Shown piece after piece: positions 36,701-52,000 of a stretch of DNA of 64,000 nucleotides. The position numbers were made by a program, and so were the translations under genes. The notes under the pieces were generated by a model. That model was not told where the DNA came from and did no database searches. It was given only the letters and a program-made list of their open reading frames with translations. The stretch comes from Anoplolepis gracilipes. Lineage: Eukaryota > Arthropoda > Insecta > Hymenoptera > Formicidae. The stretch lies in contig NC_132976.1 in NCBI RefSeq assembly GCF_047496725.1, forward strand, positions 4,680,001 to 4,744,000, given 5' to 3'. Each line of letters opens with the position of its first letter. The stretch's first letter is position 1.

Positions 36701-38147
36701 CATTTATAGAAATTCTCATTTTGCTCTTTTCTTTCGCAAATTATTTACATGTATTGAGATTACATATAGATTTTATTTATATAATAAAAAATCAATAGCT
36801 AAATTTATACAATAAATTTGTAAAGACTATCCTTTAGTAATGCAATTTCTTTAATGAATTTTTTATTTTTAGTTTTTCTCTTCGTTTTAAATTTAAATTA
36901 AAACAATTATCTCCCAATTAAATTTAAATTAAAACAATTATCTCTGACTTGCAATATTGATTGGTTGGCAAAGGATATACTCTATACATGTCTGCATCGC
37001 GATATATCCTCGAAAAGATGGTAGCGCTCCTGAAGAAGCGAGAACCATCAGCCCGAATTAATTAGACCGCCGTAGTAGCGACTCACGAGGATAATTATTA
37101 ACCTCTTAATTAATTGCACGCCCACCTTACATTCATCTCGCTCTCTTTGCTTTCAGATGGCCACATGATCAACACCAAGTGCTCGTCCTCGCACAATCGG
37201 CGGGCTCTATGCTGCAAGATGTCCGTAGAATTTGACAGATTTCTCGACAGCGGCCGAAAGTGAGTATCATTTTCAATTTATAAAAATTCAGTAAAAAAAT
37301 AAAACCGATTTTAATTACAATGGACTATTAAAATATATATAAACAAATTAGAAATTACAAATACAAATTCCGCATATATATATTCATAACACATAATTTA
37401 CGAGCGATATCAACAGGGTGCAATGAATGCTTTATAGCATTTTTTTTCATTCTTGTAAATATATTAATCATCTAATTGCGTATGAGTTCTTCAAACATAT
37501 GCAACATTCTCTTCTAACTATACTCTCGCAATATCACTTTCTTGTCAGGTTAAAAGTTATTCGTTTAATTAGCATCAACGCTTTCATCACCTCGCCGAAG
37601 GGTGCAACAGGTTGATTTTTTACACGCTCTTTCGCCGGCCTGCTCATCTCGTTTATTAAGATTTATACTTCCTTTCGTTTGAAGATAGAGGCTCTTATGT
37701 AATTCGCACATTCTGCAGAGTAATTATTCATGGATTTATAATGCGCTTTCTTTTTTTCCAAAAAAAGGATGGACAGTGATATAAAGTAAGAATGTTCGCA
37801 ATCACGTTTACATCTACTTTGCATTTTATTTCTTGTATCTTACACTAAAATTCTAATAAGATCATTCACGCAATGTGATGAGAAAGGATAGCACTGTCGC
37901 GCCTATTCTCGGAACAATCATCCGATCTCGAAAGCAGCCGGGTGATATCTGATGATAAGTCGTAAGTACGCCCGGCATATCGCCATCCGGACAAATAAAT
38001 AAACCGCCGGTGAAGACGGGCTTTATCCGACGTGGAGGTTATCCGGTGCCATACTCGTATCTCTTCTTCGAATAGGTGTCCGGGTCCACCATTACCGCTC
38101 CGCTATTCGATCGTACATCGATAACATCCGGTATATCCCTCCAATAT

Positions 38148-38220
<73 letters not shown>

Positions 38221-41200
38221 ATTCTATTATATTCGCGAGACATATCTCTATACGTTTGTATACGGTTAACAATGTCGTGAAATGTTGATAATTCTACGGA
38301 GATTACGCGCGAGCAAATAGTAAGTATTATTATTTTGGCTAGAAGGTATTAAATACTTTATTCTTATTAGATTGATATACATATATAAAATATTTATCAT
38401 AGTTGCTTTACTTAATATGCTTCTTTTAATAGGAATGGAATCAAGTTTAATATAAACTCCATTTGTCAATTCACTATCGAACCAAGAAATTTTATCTTCT
38501 GATTTTGATATAACTATAGTATAGTAATTTCAAAGTATTCTCTTATTTCTACTGATATTTGTATCCGGAGATTTAATTATACTTTGAAATTAGAGTATTT
38601 TCATACATCGTTAAAAAAATCGTGAAATTATTGAAAACAATTTTTTATCTAATTTTTCTTTATTTAGCTTTTTACTCTATATTTCTTAGATATTTTTGAT
38701 ATTAAATATACTATTAAAAATATACTATTTTTTTAAATTTGATTTTTCGAACTCTATTAATGTTTAAGCTATTTTTCGGAGTTTTTTATATAAAAGATTT
38801 TAATGTACACACATCTTTGGATATTCGATCCTATCTATTCTATTATAGATTTGAGAATCTAACGTTTATTTTCTTTTCTCTTGAGCCGAATATTCACAAC
38901 TGACGTGCGTATCACGTTCATCGAACGAACAATCTCGGGGCATGAACAGCCGTTAATGGATTTGCATAGGTGCTTTTTTTTCGAAAGTGGTATCCGCCGC
39001 CGTCTCAAGGGAAAAAAGAGCGTGGTTTTTTTTTCACGGTAAACGCGACTGTGCGTAGATACGGCAAACTTTGGTAACCTGCCCGGGAGACTTCCGCGTT
39101 GTTTGCGAACGGAGTGTTATTGCGGCGACTTGACCGTCGAAAATTTGTGTTTGCATAAGGTGGCCTAAACACCTACTAATGTGCGCCCAGTTCCACACGT
39201 GAGGCATCGTCAAAATATTATCTCTATGCGGAGTGGTAGCGCTTAGAAAAACATGTCTAATGGCTCGTCACCGTCGCCGGATGACCCGTCGCAAACCAAT
39301 TAACGTAGGCCCGAATCGCAGTCGGCGGTCCCTTTCATTTTCGAGGGAAACATCTTTCTTTTCTTTACGATTTATCCGTGTGCGTTACTGAAAGCTTTAA
39401 ACTTTAAAGCAAAGAAAATCCAGAAATGCAACGCTAGTCTTCCACTTTTTCTTGTTTTCAATGTCTTCATAATATATGCAATAGGTACAGTACCGGCCAA
39501 ACATATATCACCTTTAGGATTTTTGAACATAAATTTAATTTAATTTACTTACTTATAAAATTAATTTTTTATATTATTAAAATTAAGTTTTTATATTATT
39601 TTATGAAAAATATTTTATTCGGTAAGTTGTATTTATTATCAAAACATATATTATGATATTATAAATATCCATGTACTTTGAATAAAATTATACTCAAATA
39701 AAAAATATTAAAGGTGATATATTTTTGGCCGGTACTGTATATGTCTTAAAAAAAAATTCTTAAGTATATTAGTACATTTATTTTTCATCTAAACTTTTAC
39801 ATTACACGTGTTAGACATCTGAATATTATCGCAATAAAGTATTAAGTTTTCTTTATATGGTTTTATAGATGTTTTTAAGTTTTACCACGATTATAAAACG
39901 GAAGGCTTCGTCTTTTTAGTCTCTTCAATATAACATTTTCATACGTCATCGTATGCTTTCCTCCTGGTTTACTTGTTTCAGCGACTACTTAAACAAACGG
40001 TTTAAGTACCGATGACGGATTGTTATGGGAAATTAGCCTACTGAACACCCAGTGTAGTATGTCGTTTAAATATAGGAGTATAAATATCTTACGTAATATC
40101 TTATACATCGTATGTTAATCATATAACTCGTTTACATTAGTCATCGAAAATTGAAGTATAGGAATGTTCTTTTGAAGCAATTAATATTATTTTTTTTTTT
40201 TTCGTGAATGAATACGCATTCTACGTGATTCTCTTATTGTTGGACCTTCATAGTAGTTCACAGAAAAAAAAACATCCTTTGTGTTCTTTCAAAAAAATTT
40301 ACAATGCACCGTGATCTGTGGTACGAAAACGACGAAGGAGAAGAGGAAGAAAAGGAAAGGAGGGTGGGTTGGGTTGTCTCTCATCGAGTTCTCGTTCCTG
40401 TGTCGTAAAGATGGGACAGGCGGGGAGAGATTAAAGACGCAGAGTGGTACCAGCTGGTCAGGAAAAGACGATTCAATCTCTTTCTCTTCCTCCTTCTTAC
40501 TAACCGAAGCCTTTCGAGAGGGCATCGAGAGGATGACAAGAGATAGCCAGGAAAAGAGAAAAAGTGTCTCGAATGTCACATGCGGGCTTGCTGTGCTTCT
40601 TATTGCTTTTTCTGTTAACTACCTTCGCTTTTATGGGAACCCTATCTCTGTTGTCCTTCTAGCCTAGATTTACTTTTCGTCTCCTTTTGCATACATTTCA
40701 TAAGAAGAATGAGAAATAGTTTATAATTATTTATAGTCATTATAATTATTAATTATTTTATATAAATATTTTATTAATTATTTTATAAAAATAAAGGAAA
40801 AATTCGATATAATCACATAAATTAGAAAATTCTTAAAAAATAAAAAAAATATAGCTTAAATATTTTCAAATATTCTTATTAGGAGGTTTTCTTTTTCTTT
40901 TTTAAAAAATTTAAATTTAAACAATTTAACAAAAGCGACAAATAATATTTGTTTGAATTTGAAGAAATGAGTAATTTAACTATTGTATTTTAGAAACAAG
41001 CATATTAATTAATGATTATGAACCGCCCAGATGTTATCGAGATGTTTTCGAAACCATGAGATTAGCTCATATGAAATAACACGTGTTTTTTTTCGCGGCG
41101 TGGAATTTCAGTGTTTTATTGCTGCACGTATTATGACTTCTCATTCGTTTAAATTATCGTCGACGATTTCACACCTTGCTTTGTCTAATTATACAGGTAT

Positions 41201-44200
41201 TTTACGCACAGCCACTCAGATCCTTGGTGTCGATAAAGAATAACGGTAAAATGACTGTGGCGCAAATTTATAGAAGAGTCATCGAGATATTTTTCAACGG
41301 AATTTTTAAGAGCGAATGTTTTTCTAGCAACACAGGTTGAAATTTTACTCTTATAATTTTTATAAAAAATTAATTTTATGTAGACTACAAATACAAATCT
41401 AATGTTTCACACTGTTATTGCGACATTTTATTTCTTTCTTTTATTTTATAGTTAATATTTTCTCGTTGAAATTTTAGCCGCGAAATTAAACTGCAACATA
41501 ATCTATAGATATAACGGTCACAAATAAATGTAACTATTTTTATTATTTTGAAAAGAAATTTCTATTCGGATAATGCGGAGGAATGCGTGACATTTCAGGT
41601 CATCTTATCGTATTTCCAACAAGATCGTGCAGTTTGCACAATGATACCATCTATCATGTTCAAATAATACATACCTTTTCTCCGAGAAATTCTACAGCTG
41701 ATATATTATCGGTTTTGCAAACTTTTGAACTGGTCTTAGTAGAAAGAATAATATTTTATTATGTGAATAGTTTGGTATTCTTTCTCAGAGAAAGAAATTA
41801 AGTGTTTTTAATTTTTAATATTTATAATTGTGTTACTTTTAAACACATGGCGAGCGACTAGGGAGTAGTGATCCATTTACGTTCACGCGAATATTCAGAG
41901 TAGACGAAGCACATAATTTATAAGGTCTACTTTATACACGCAATTTTATAATTAAAGTCAATCTTATAAATTATGCTCCACATGTTCCACTTTGAACCGC
42001 GGACTTATGTACATATCGATGCTCGCACAACCGTATTCGCGTGTCGATCTCCGATCTTTAAAACGCAGTACGGATCAGAGGAGAAACTCTTCCGTTTTTT
42101 TCGCACTACTTTGCTTTCTCGGGCTACCGCCGCTCGGGATGGTTTCTTGGTAATTACGGCGGATATCCTTGGATACAATTACGAGCGCCACGAGCGCGCT
42201 GCATCGGCGGGCAAAAAACTTGCACCGCTCCTGGACACGGAGTTCCCGCAATGGTTAACGTCGCGTGACCGCGTATTACATGTATATAGGGCTGCCGGTA
42301 ATGCCGCATAATAAGCGTTTAGAGATGTCGGAAGGGGACCGCCTTGCGAGCTTTTCCTCGTTTCTTTTCTTTTTCTTTCATCGTGATTTTACCTCCATGG
42401 GCACTGCACTCTACGTGCATTATGTTCGTGCGTCCAGATTTCTCAACACGTTGACATAGCAAATGATATACTTGGCACGTTCCTATCGTACTGATTTTTA
42501 CAAATTTTCTATAGCACAAGTGATATTGCACTCTTCTCTCTTGCTACATATTAAATAATTCAATATATAAAATAATTTGTTGATTATTACATGGGAATTA
42601 AAAACTCCATTAAAATTAATATATTTTTGGGAGAAAATTGTGATATATGAATTTTCTTAAATTTTTTTTTAGCAACATCTTTCTCACAATCAGTTTATGA
42701 ATTCTTAAACTCGCGATAAATAGAAAGACTATATTTCTGTTGATTTACAATGTTTCAAATTTTTAAAACATATTACTCTTATAGATGTTTTTACTAATAC
42801 AAAATTATAGGTAAAAAGTGTTAATATATATATAATAATTCAGAGAACGAAAACGCTAGATATTTATTTTGTTCGTGATTTATTTAAAATATTAAGTACA
42901 TAAACAATTTTATATGTATATATATCGACTACATTCCTATTTTCTGGTTTTTACATCCATTCAACAGACTGAACTATGTTTCTCTTAATTCTTATCGATG
43001 TTGTCTGGTTCAAGCGTGGGTTGCTGAATTGAGAAATCGTTCGATTTAGAGATGTCCACTGTAATCCCACTTTAAACGGTCGTGTCTTATAGCGTGACAG
43101 GTGTATCTTGTAGACATCTGTAAACGTGACATGAATTCCGTTCCTCTTCTTCGAGAATCTAGAACAGCATGGAATATTAGTTTTCTAACTGCACAAGACG
43201 CGATGTTTGTATAATATAAACTTAATTTATATTTTTAATAGGATATTTTAATAGGATATTTTTTTAACAAAAGGAAGAATATTGTAAAGTACATCTTATT
43301 TTAAAATCAAATTTCAAACTCTACGTATAGTAGAATAAATAGCTTGGAATGTGAACAAGGAATTTAAATATTGTTTTAAGCTATTCTTATTGACAAGCAC
43401 TTGTCGTAATCAATCTCTTTTATGACGCCACATTTAAGCGCATCGCGTGTTCGAAATGTCAGCATATCGCCATCGATCATTTAATCGGATCGATTATTCG
43501 TCGGAGCACAATTGATTTATTTAATGCTCGATCGTTGAACCGTAGTCGTAGCAATTGCTTAGATTTGCCGTTGCGTAATGGCAATAAAATTAATCGGAGT
43601 TATTATGATCGCCGCGCGTCATTATGGAAATCGTCAACTCGTTGCATAGAAAATCGAGGTTAATGCCTGCGTACATTAAGTGCGATTATTTGCTACCGGA
43701 TTATTTTACTTGACGATTGATCCTCTCCCAGGAAACGTAGTTTCTTTCCAGTAATTTCCAGATCACGTAATTTCGAGATGCCCGAAGATATGGACGAAGG
43801 GGTCACATTAAGGATAGCAAGAAAAGCGAATTTCATGAGCGAATAGATTGTAGACCAAAGCATATATTCTTGAATCGAAAAGGAATACACTTTACAGGAA
43901 TTTATTTAAAGATCTGCTCGTATAAATATTTAAACAATGATAAATTTATTTAAAAATAATCTATTACATTGTATCATAAATTGTTAATATTTTAATTGCT
44001 AATATAGTTACTTTTAAAAAATTTTAATATCACAAATTTATGTAAGCTCTCAATAATTTTGAATAATTTTATCTCTCTTAAACATTTCTCATTGTTAAAT
44101 TTTAACACGTACAAAGTAATGCATTCGATCCACAATTAAACACAAGATTTCTTAATTTATAATAAAAATAATAGTTTCTTTACTTTCACATTATAATGAA

Positions 44201-47200
44201 TGCATATATAACAATTTACGAGCGACCTTTCATAAGTTCATCGACATGCTAATGATTGGAATAAAATAAGAAATATGAATGGTTCGTATCTTTAAACGCT
44301 CGACGGTATAATCCTCCGGTATAATTGGTGTTTATGAAATCTCGCGGGATACTGTAAAATTCCGAAATCGTTTACGACCACGCGATACCACAGGCTATAA
44401 AATCACGTGTCGCACTCGCTGATGTGAGTTATTTTATATTCAGATTTCACGACGAGAATGCGTCTGAAATTACGAGAGTAACACGCGGTATATGTATACA
44501 CTTCTCAAAGTCCAACGGATTTACATCGTTGCACGAACTCGTTCGTAACAAGTCGCACGCACGGATATACCTTCACACACACACACACACACACACGTAT
44601 ATGTTGTACATTCGTATAGTGCGTGTCGCTATTTGAGTGCAGATCGCCGATGCACAACGCGGGTTCGTGCGGCTCTCTTTTATATGCACCGAAACTGGTT
44701 TGCACCTGATACCGGCCTCGCGATCGAATGACGCGTTTCAATGCGTTCTCTCATTCTCTCTCTGTCCGTTCTTCTCGGTCCTCCTCCTTGCTTCGTTCTC
44801 GTCTTGTATCTCTCCGCCCTTCGGAGAGTCCGCGTGGATCACGCGAGTCCCCTCGGGCTCATTTGATTCGTTCTTTCGTACCGCGCACCACGATATTTGC
44901 TCTCGCAGCGTTCGATATCCTGGTGATTGTCAAGACTACATGTAACCTGTATTAAAACATACGCATAAAATGTATATTGTATTTTATTGCGATTTGTTTT
45001 AAAATTGATCTGGCGATTAATTGCGTTTGTAAACTTTTTTTACAGACTAATCATAATAATCTCATAAAAATTGTGTCAATATCTCGAGTTGTATTTTCAT
45101 TGCATGTAACACAAAGAAATATGTATAGTCAACTTCGATAAGCTATGTCGAGCGTATCGCGATTTTTCGCCTGTAAGATTTCTCTTCTATAAATAAAATG
45201 TGCACGTCGATCGCAATTCAATACATACTTTATGCTTTATGATTCATAGACATGCACTGTCCACGAGGTTATTTAGTTATCTTGCAAGCTGTGTCAGAAT
45301 AGTTCTCATATGTTCTAACATTGCTCACATTGATATAGAGCTATCTCAAAACAAAATAAAATTCGCGATTTATATGTTCTTTTATATTTATCCATTATTA
45401 ATGAATTAATTCGCTTCACAAACATTTAATTAAAGCACCGATTATTTAATTTATTTTAAAATATTTTGCTATATATATTTAAGAATTCATTTAAATATTT
45501 TGTATAATTAAAATCTTTTAACAAAAGAAATTAATAATTAATTTTTTAATGAGCAGCTTGATATTTTAATACTTATTGTTAGAACGTAGCCTGAGTTATA
45601 TATTAGTGCAGATTCCAAACTGTCCTTTACAAATTCCTGGAATCTTCGATGAGCTCGAGGGAACCCATTTGGTACAGATTTTTTGCCTTTCTCATTATAT
45701 CGACAATTATATGTACAACTATGGTTCTCTGCATGAATGATTCCATTGAGAATCATGCGAGCGAGGATAGATCGAGAAGAAGGCAGCCTATATAGAAAAA
45801 TTAATGGATTTGTTTGATCGGATTTATCTGTTTCTTTTCTCGAAAATGCTCAAGTTTAGAGTAACAATAAAGCTGTTATTAAGCGTATGCAAGATAAAAA
45901 ATATAATCTCTTAAATTCCATGAAATAAATACTTAAAGAATCAATTAACGAATCAAAAAGCGAATGAAGTCGAATGCAAATAGTCAGTTTATTTCTTTTT
46001 ATATCTAGTGTGTTTTTTTTTTTAATTTATTTATTGAATTAATGTATTTATCGCGAGATTATACATATCAGGTCACATTGAAATCGATGAATTTTAATAG
46101 GTTTGCAAATTTTCGATGATATAGTTATGAAAAAAATGTTACACAATTTGTTTTATTGTATTTTCGTCCACACGAATGAGAAGAGATTCTTTACACCGAA
46201 AATTTAAATTAATTGAAAAAATTAAATTTATCCGCCACAAGCCTCGATATCCAGAGTATGGATATCCTCGTGGTTCCGGTTTTTTGCCAGTGTCTCCGGA
46301 GAAACGTCTTTGCCATCCATCGCGAACACTTGGAAGGCAATTTCTGTTATCAATGTAATATTCTGCAACGAAAGAGGCCCCGGAAATAGCTCATTGACTC
46401 TCGCCGCGCCGCTCATTGGTACATCCGGCGCGATGCTTGCTGGTACACAATATAACTTGATATACTCGAAAGTGGAACAAAAGAGTCTATGTGATGTACA
46501 GCCTCTGAATTCGTGTCCCGCCTCTCGCCTGACGAGCACCTAACCGATAATTGAGTCGTTTTCCTTTAACTTTACCGCGCTTCTATCTTTGCGATTGCGA
46601 TGCATTTCCTCTGTCCACCGTCTTCTTGGCAGGCCTTTGTACAGAATGTTCGATAATAAGCCCTTTCATAACTGTAAACACGGTATTCCTTTGCGAAAAC
46701 TGGAATGATATTTCCGCTATTAAAGTTTAATTTAAAGGTATATTTTCTTGTAGATTTTGAAGTTTTAATATTTAATATCTTTGAATAACTTTTATATTAT
46801 GTATATTATATATTAGTTACTATAGGCCAAATAATTAATTGCATTGAAAGTAGCTAGTAAATTCCTTTAATTGTTAGTACATATTTATAATTATTGTTAT
46901 TAAAAAAAAAAAAAAAAAAAATGCATATTTTTCCTTCCGTAAATGCCTTTAAAGTTTTGTTTCTCAATCACAAAATAGACATGTGCTTAGAATCGATAGA
47001 TCACGCGATGCCGTTAAGTGGCTTACACAAGCCATAATCATACTATTTTTAATATTAAATTTGTCGTGTTTCTAGAATATATGAAGAAAATACATTTTTG
47101 AAACTGCAAGATATCTGTACTTTATAAGATCATATAACCTAATGTAACAAGTTGTCGAAGGAAGTTCGATTTACTGAAAATAAGAGTATCATAAGCCAAC

Positions 47201-48968
47201 TCTCGCGAAATCATATCTGCGTAACACAATATTCTTGAGATTGTGAAAAAGAAAATCTTATGGACGATACGTAAGCCCGGCTTGTATATCGAATGTACTC
47301 AAATGTCATAGTTCCCGCATCTTCTGTTTCTTTTCTTATTTTCTTTTTCGAATAATATCACATACTTGATACAAGATATCCATGCATATTTCATGTGATT
47401 ATTTTTCTTTTCTAAAGGGACCAAGAAAAACCGCGAAATAACATTGCTTGAATTTAAAAATAATATAATAATATAATATTAAATAATAAAATAATATAAA
47501 CATTTATATATTTTTATTTATTATTATATATGTATAAATATTCTTTTGTTATAGTTTATATATTTTATTTTATAATAATTTTTCATTACATATGAGAGAG
47601 AGATTTCTCTCTTTTCTTCTTCAAATTTCTTTTTCAAATTATATACATAACTTATGCACTTTCACATAGATTATAACAAGCATGATATGTGAAAACATTG
47701 AGAAATATAGATATTTCAGTTTATAGTGTTAATATTTCTAAATTATTTTTTTATCAAAATTTCACATTTGAAAATTTTAATGCTTGTAATGTTTTTCCAG
47801 AATATCTTAGTTATTTCGTTAAATATGTATTCTGCTTTGCTCGCGGTTAAACTCTCTACGTTTTACAAAATTTAGAAACGCACAATCGTTTGTGCACTTT
47901 CTCGGTGCATACATAACAACGTGTGTAAACGGAGGCAAAGCCTGCAGCGGAATACGAAATGGTTGGTCGTTTGTGAGTAAAAGCCTGTTCTGATATTCAC
48001 GGTTAATTCTTGGCAAGATGCACGTAATTCTCGTCAGTTCCGCCGCATAAGACAACGCGCTGTCACGGTAGTACCGTCACTGATGCAGTTACAGCCATGT
48101 AGTTTAATTTATCGTACGTCAATGCATGCCGTGGTCGCAACGTTTAACGTTGTAAAAGGCGTATAATGTCTACGTGAGATTGACTAACAGACTGAGAAGT
48201 TCTATTAGGAATGAACTAATTCTGATATAGTTATAATAATAATCTCATCTGAAATTATTTATCATTACTATTTTATTATTATTATATATATCGCAAAACA
48301 TTGATTTTTCTCAACGATATGATAATTTTTATCGATTTTCGAAATATCTAATTTCTGCTGTAACCTGTATATTGGCGAGATAATTAAAATTCCATCAAGT
48401 ATTCTAAATAAACTTATATTAAAATTCTAAAAACGGAATGTCAATTTTAACAAATATAATTATTCAGTTGGTTTAAATTCAACAATCGGTAATAGTACGT
48501 GGAATATGAAATACTAATCAAATAGCTCATAAAATCGTAATACTGAAGCAATTAAATTTTATTCTCGGCATGCATCCTATCTGATATAATTGCACGTTTA
48601 TGTATACATGATTTTATGGTTGTGGTCAGCAAACGATAATTTTGTAATTGTCTACTGATCAGATTTATTATGATGTACACATTTTACTGCCCGCTGCCAG
48701 AATTAATGATTAATAATCTTCTTTGCTTTGCTTTGAATAAGCGTTATTATACTCGTATAATAATGTTTAATTCTACAAAAAATATTTTGCATAATTGTCT
48801 GAATATACTCATATATGACCAACAAAATGAGTCATACATGATTCATATAGTCAGCAAATTATATATCTAGTGGAATTATAGTACTTTACAGCATCTTTAT
48901 TACAAAGTTAGATCTTTGCATAATTATTTATAAATTTTTATATTTTTTTATTTTATTTAGAGCGTAAA

Positions 48969-49000
<32 letters not shown>

Positions 49001-52000
49001 ACAGGGTGTACACTCCCGGGAAAAACCTGGAAAACCTGGTATTCTTAAGGAATTTTATTACCTTGAAAAATCATGGAATTCTAATGGAATTTCGTTAGGA
49101 TTCAGGAAATTTAAAAAAATGTTAAAAAAGTACTTATTTAAAAAATTTTTTATAAAAATTTGAGATATTTTAAGTTTAAAATCTGGTTAGGTTAAAATAT
49201 ATATTTTTTTGTTTATGTCTATATAAAATTGTTTAAAATATATGTTTTTTGTTTATGTCAAAAAATGATACGCTAAAATAAATAAACTTATTTTAAAATT
49301 GCATCTAAAAATATTTTAATTTTACCTGGAATTTTGGACAAAAATACCTGGAAGATCCTGGAATTCTCAGGGAATTCTTTTACAGGGAATTTGAGTATGC
49401 ACCCTGTATAAAGTTTTATTAAATACTTTACAATAATTTTTATGATAATTGTCAAGCATTATTTTCACAGAGAATAATAATTAAAAGTATTTAAATATAT
49501 ATATATATATATTTTTTTTTTCTACAATTATTCTCGTCGACTATCATATGATTAATCATCAGATAAGACATTATTTTTGAAATATTTGAATAAGATGTAT
49601 TTTTCGGAGCTATCACGGCGAAGCGAAAATCGATCGCTCAAAGAAGAGCGTCCTTCGCAAAATAACGGCGTATCGTTTCGCGATAGTTACCGCACCGCCA
49701 GGCCCGAGTTTAATAATCAATAATTTTCTTCTGGCGGCCCCGGGGCTGCACGTGTCGGACGTGCGGCGGGAATTTTGTCCATCATCGATCTGTTGTCGCG
49801 AACGGCGCGGCGCTCCATTATCTGGTCGATATTTTTGCGGCGACTAGACGGGAGGGACCGACCGTCTCTCCCTCTTCGAAACTCGGCTTCTCCCCCTCGC
49901 TCTTTATCGTGATCGTTTTATTTGACAAACACTGCGTCCGAGGCTATGCACACTTCCTTCGGGAATCTTGACTTTCATCTGAGCCGTTATAGCGTTCTCG
50001 ATTTTCGATGCTTCGCGCCCTCAGGCTGCCGATCTATATTATCGTCGCCGGACTCATCGTCAGAAATTGATGAGAATGGGAGACTAAAAGGTAATCGCTG
50101 TTAAAGTCGGTTTATTGGCAGCACGGCCGTGTAATAATCTGTAGGACACGCTCCGCCACTTGTGGAAAATTGCGAAACACGCGTTATCGAGATCTTTTCT
50201 GGTTTCCAAATTGATCGTCAATCAATCATTTGATCTACATATAACGTTATATGTTTCGTGTCGATAATTATTACGAAAAATTAATTTTCTATAATTTTCT
50301 TAATTAAGAAAATCGGTTGTAATTATATTATGATTATAGTACTTACAATATCTTTCTGAATATGCTACATAATTAATGGATCAAAATTAATTTTGCGCGA
50401 CACGAAAGCACGCTCGCGAAATTGTATGCCTTTCGATAAAACATGACACTTCTGGTTTCACCTGAGCGGGTTTGTATCGAGTGACTAATCGGCTGCCGCT
50501 TGCAAGATGTTGCGACGCCCGAGGGTTCCGAGATTGACCTGCGACCTCGTTCCCCTGCAGTCTGCTTGTCTTCGAGACGATAGATCAAACGACTGCGAAT
50601 TTTCATTGAAGAATGCGTTAGTCAGCGTACTTCTCATGGCAATCCAGAATTAATACTTTTTTATCGTACTTTGCGTGCATAATTTTTAGTGAGTAATGAT
50701 ATGCAATGATATGATAACTATTTTTCTTATAATTTGGATGAATCAGAATTACTATATTTTTTATTTGAAAAAGGGAATATTTTTTTTCGCAAACTTTGTA
50801 AGTTAAGTTTTTTTTTAGTGCTCTGTTATATTTTTTATTCTTTATTTTTTTAAATATATTTTGTTTAATATTTTTTTATCATCGAATGTTGTACATTAAT
50901 ATTTTCAATTCTCTATATATTTTCAAAGCGCATAATAGGATCTGCTTTTAATGGATTCACATTTACGAGTTATACATATCGCTCACAGGTGAAACCTATA
51001 TTTCTGACGTTATTTGCATGGCGATGTGATAAAATCTCACTCGCATGTGCCAGGATATACAGGAAACCCGAACAGAGAACCCCTCTGTCACGTGATAGTA
51101 TCAATTCGTCGTTAACAAGTCTATTCATCCAGTTCTATCGCACCGAGTCAACGATATTTTACACTTTATATTTCATGTTGAAATTGAGTATGCTAACATT
51201 TCTTCGCTAAGAAAAAAAAAAAATGATTCTAACTTCATTAAAGATTATGTGTCTACAGTTAACTTAGGTTAACTTTTATGTAAAATCATTATATGTGATT
51301 TTTATTGCTTATTCTTTATTGCTCTTTCTATAATTTTTCTCATCTGGAAACCACTATTCCCAGCGGTATCCCAGTAAAGTCTCTTTATTATTTTCTATTG
51401 TGATTCCATGGCTCGTGGTTACGCGGTTACCTGTTCGTTTTCTACGGTGCAGGTGCAGTTCATATATCGTGTTATTTATAATTTACGCGATAAGATCGGT
51501 TGTGCGTATCCCGAAAGGCAGAGAACGAATAATATGGAAAATATGGAGTGATATTTTATTAAGCTTCCTGGCAATTATATATATGTACATACTTTTGCTT
51601 CTTCACGAGCCGACTTGTTTTTTTTTTTTTTTTTTTTTTTATCTTTATCTTTCCGGTTCTATAGCGTCGTGATTCTTCAATTTTGTAAGTTTTTTTTTTT
51701 TACACCAGCTGCAATATAATATAATTGCATATTTAAGAGAGATTACGATATTGAAGAGAGGATTCTTAAAAGTTAGGAATTATTGATAATTATACACAAG
51801 TAGTATATCGAGCAGGCGAGAGAGACTATCGTGAAGGCTTCTTTGTGATATGCTCTCTCGGCGATGTTTACTCGCTCTTTAATCGAACGGTTTATTTTAT
51901 TACTCGCATAATTATCGTAAAATATTAATACTTGATTTTCGATTTGGTTTTTAACGTACTAATAGCGACATTTTAGCAATCTTACCTGCGTCCTAATGAT

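Larger units (their letters stand above)
33066..37156 (+). other. fringe intron 3
   Basis: 4.1 kb. It contains the 1-kb repeat at 33690-34706 with a nested MITE, and a CpG-rich island at about 35880-36700 that may be regulatory. A 27-bp direct repeat (AAATTTAAATTAAAACAATT type) lies at about 36889-36950. No exon is recognised. Confidence 0.6.

Noticed and set aside
40281..40667. 128-codon plus-strand open frame
   Set aside because: Low-complexity Lys/Ser-rich start followed by a random-looking tail; an equally long frame lies on the other strand.
41973..42311. 112-codon plus-strand open frame
   Set aside because: No domain, signal or splice support. It sits in one of many CpG-richer islands.
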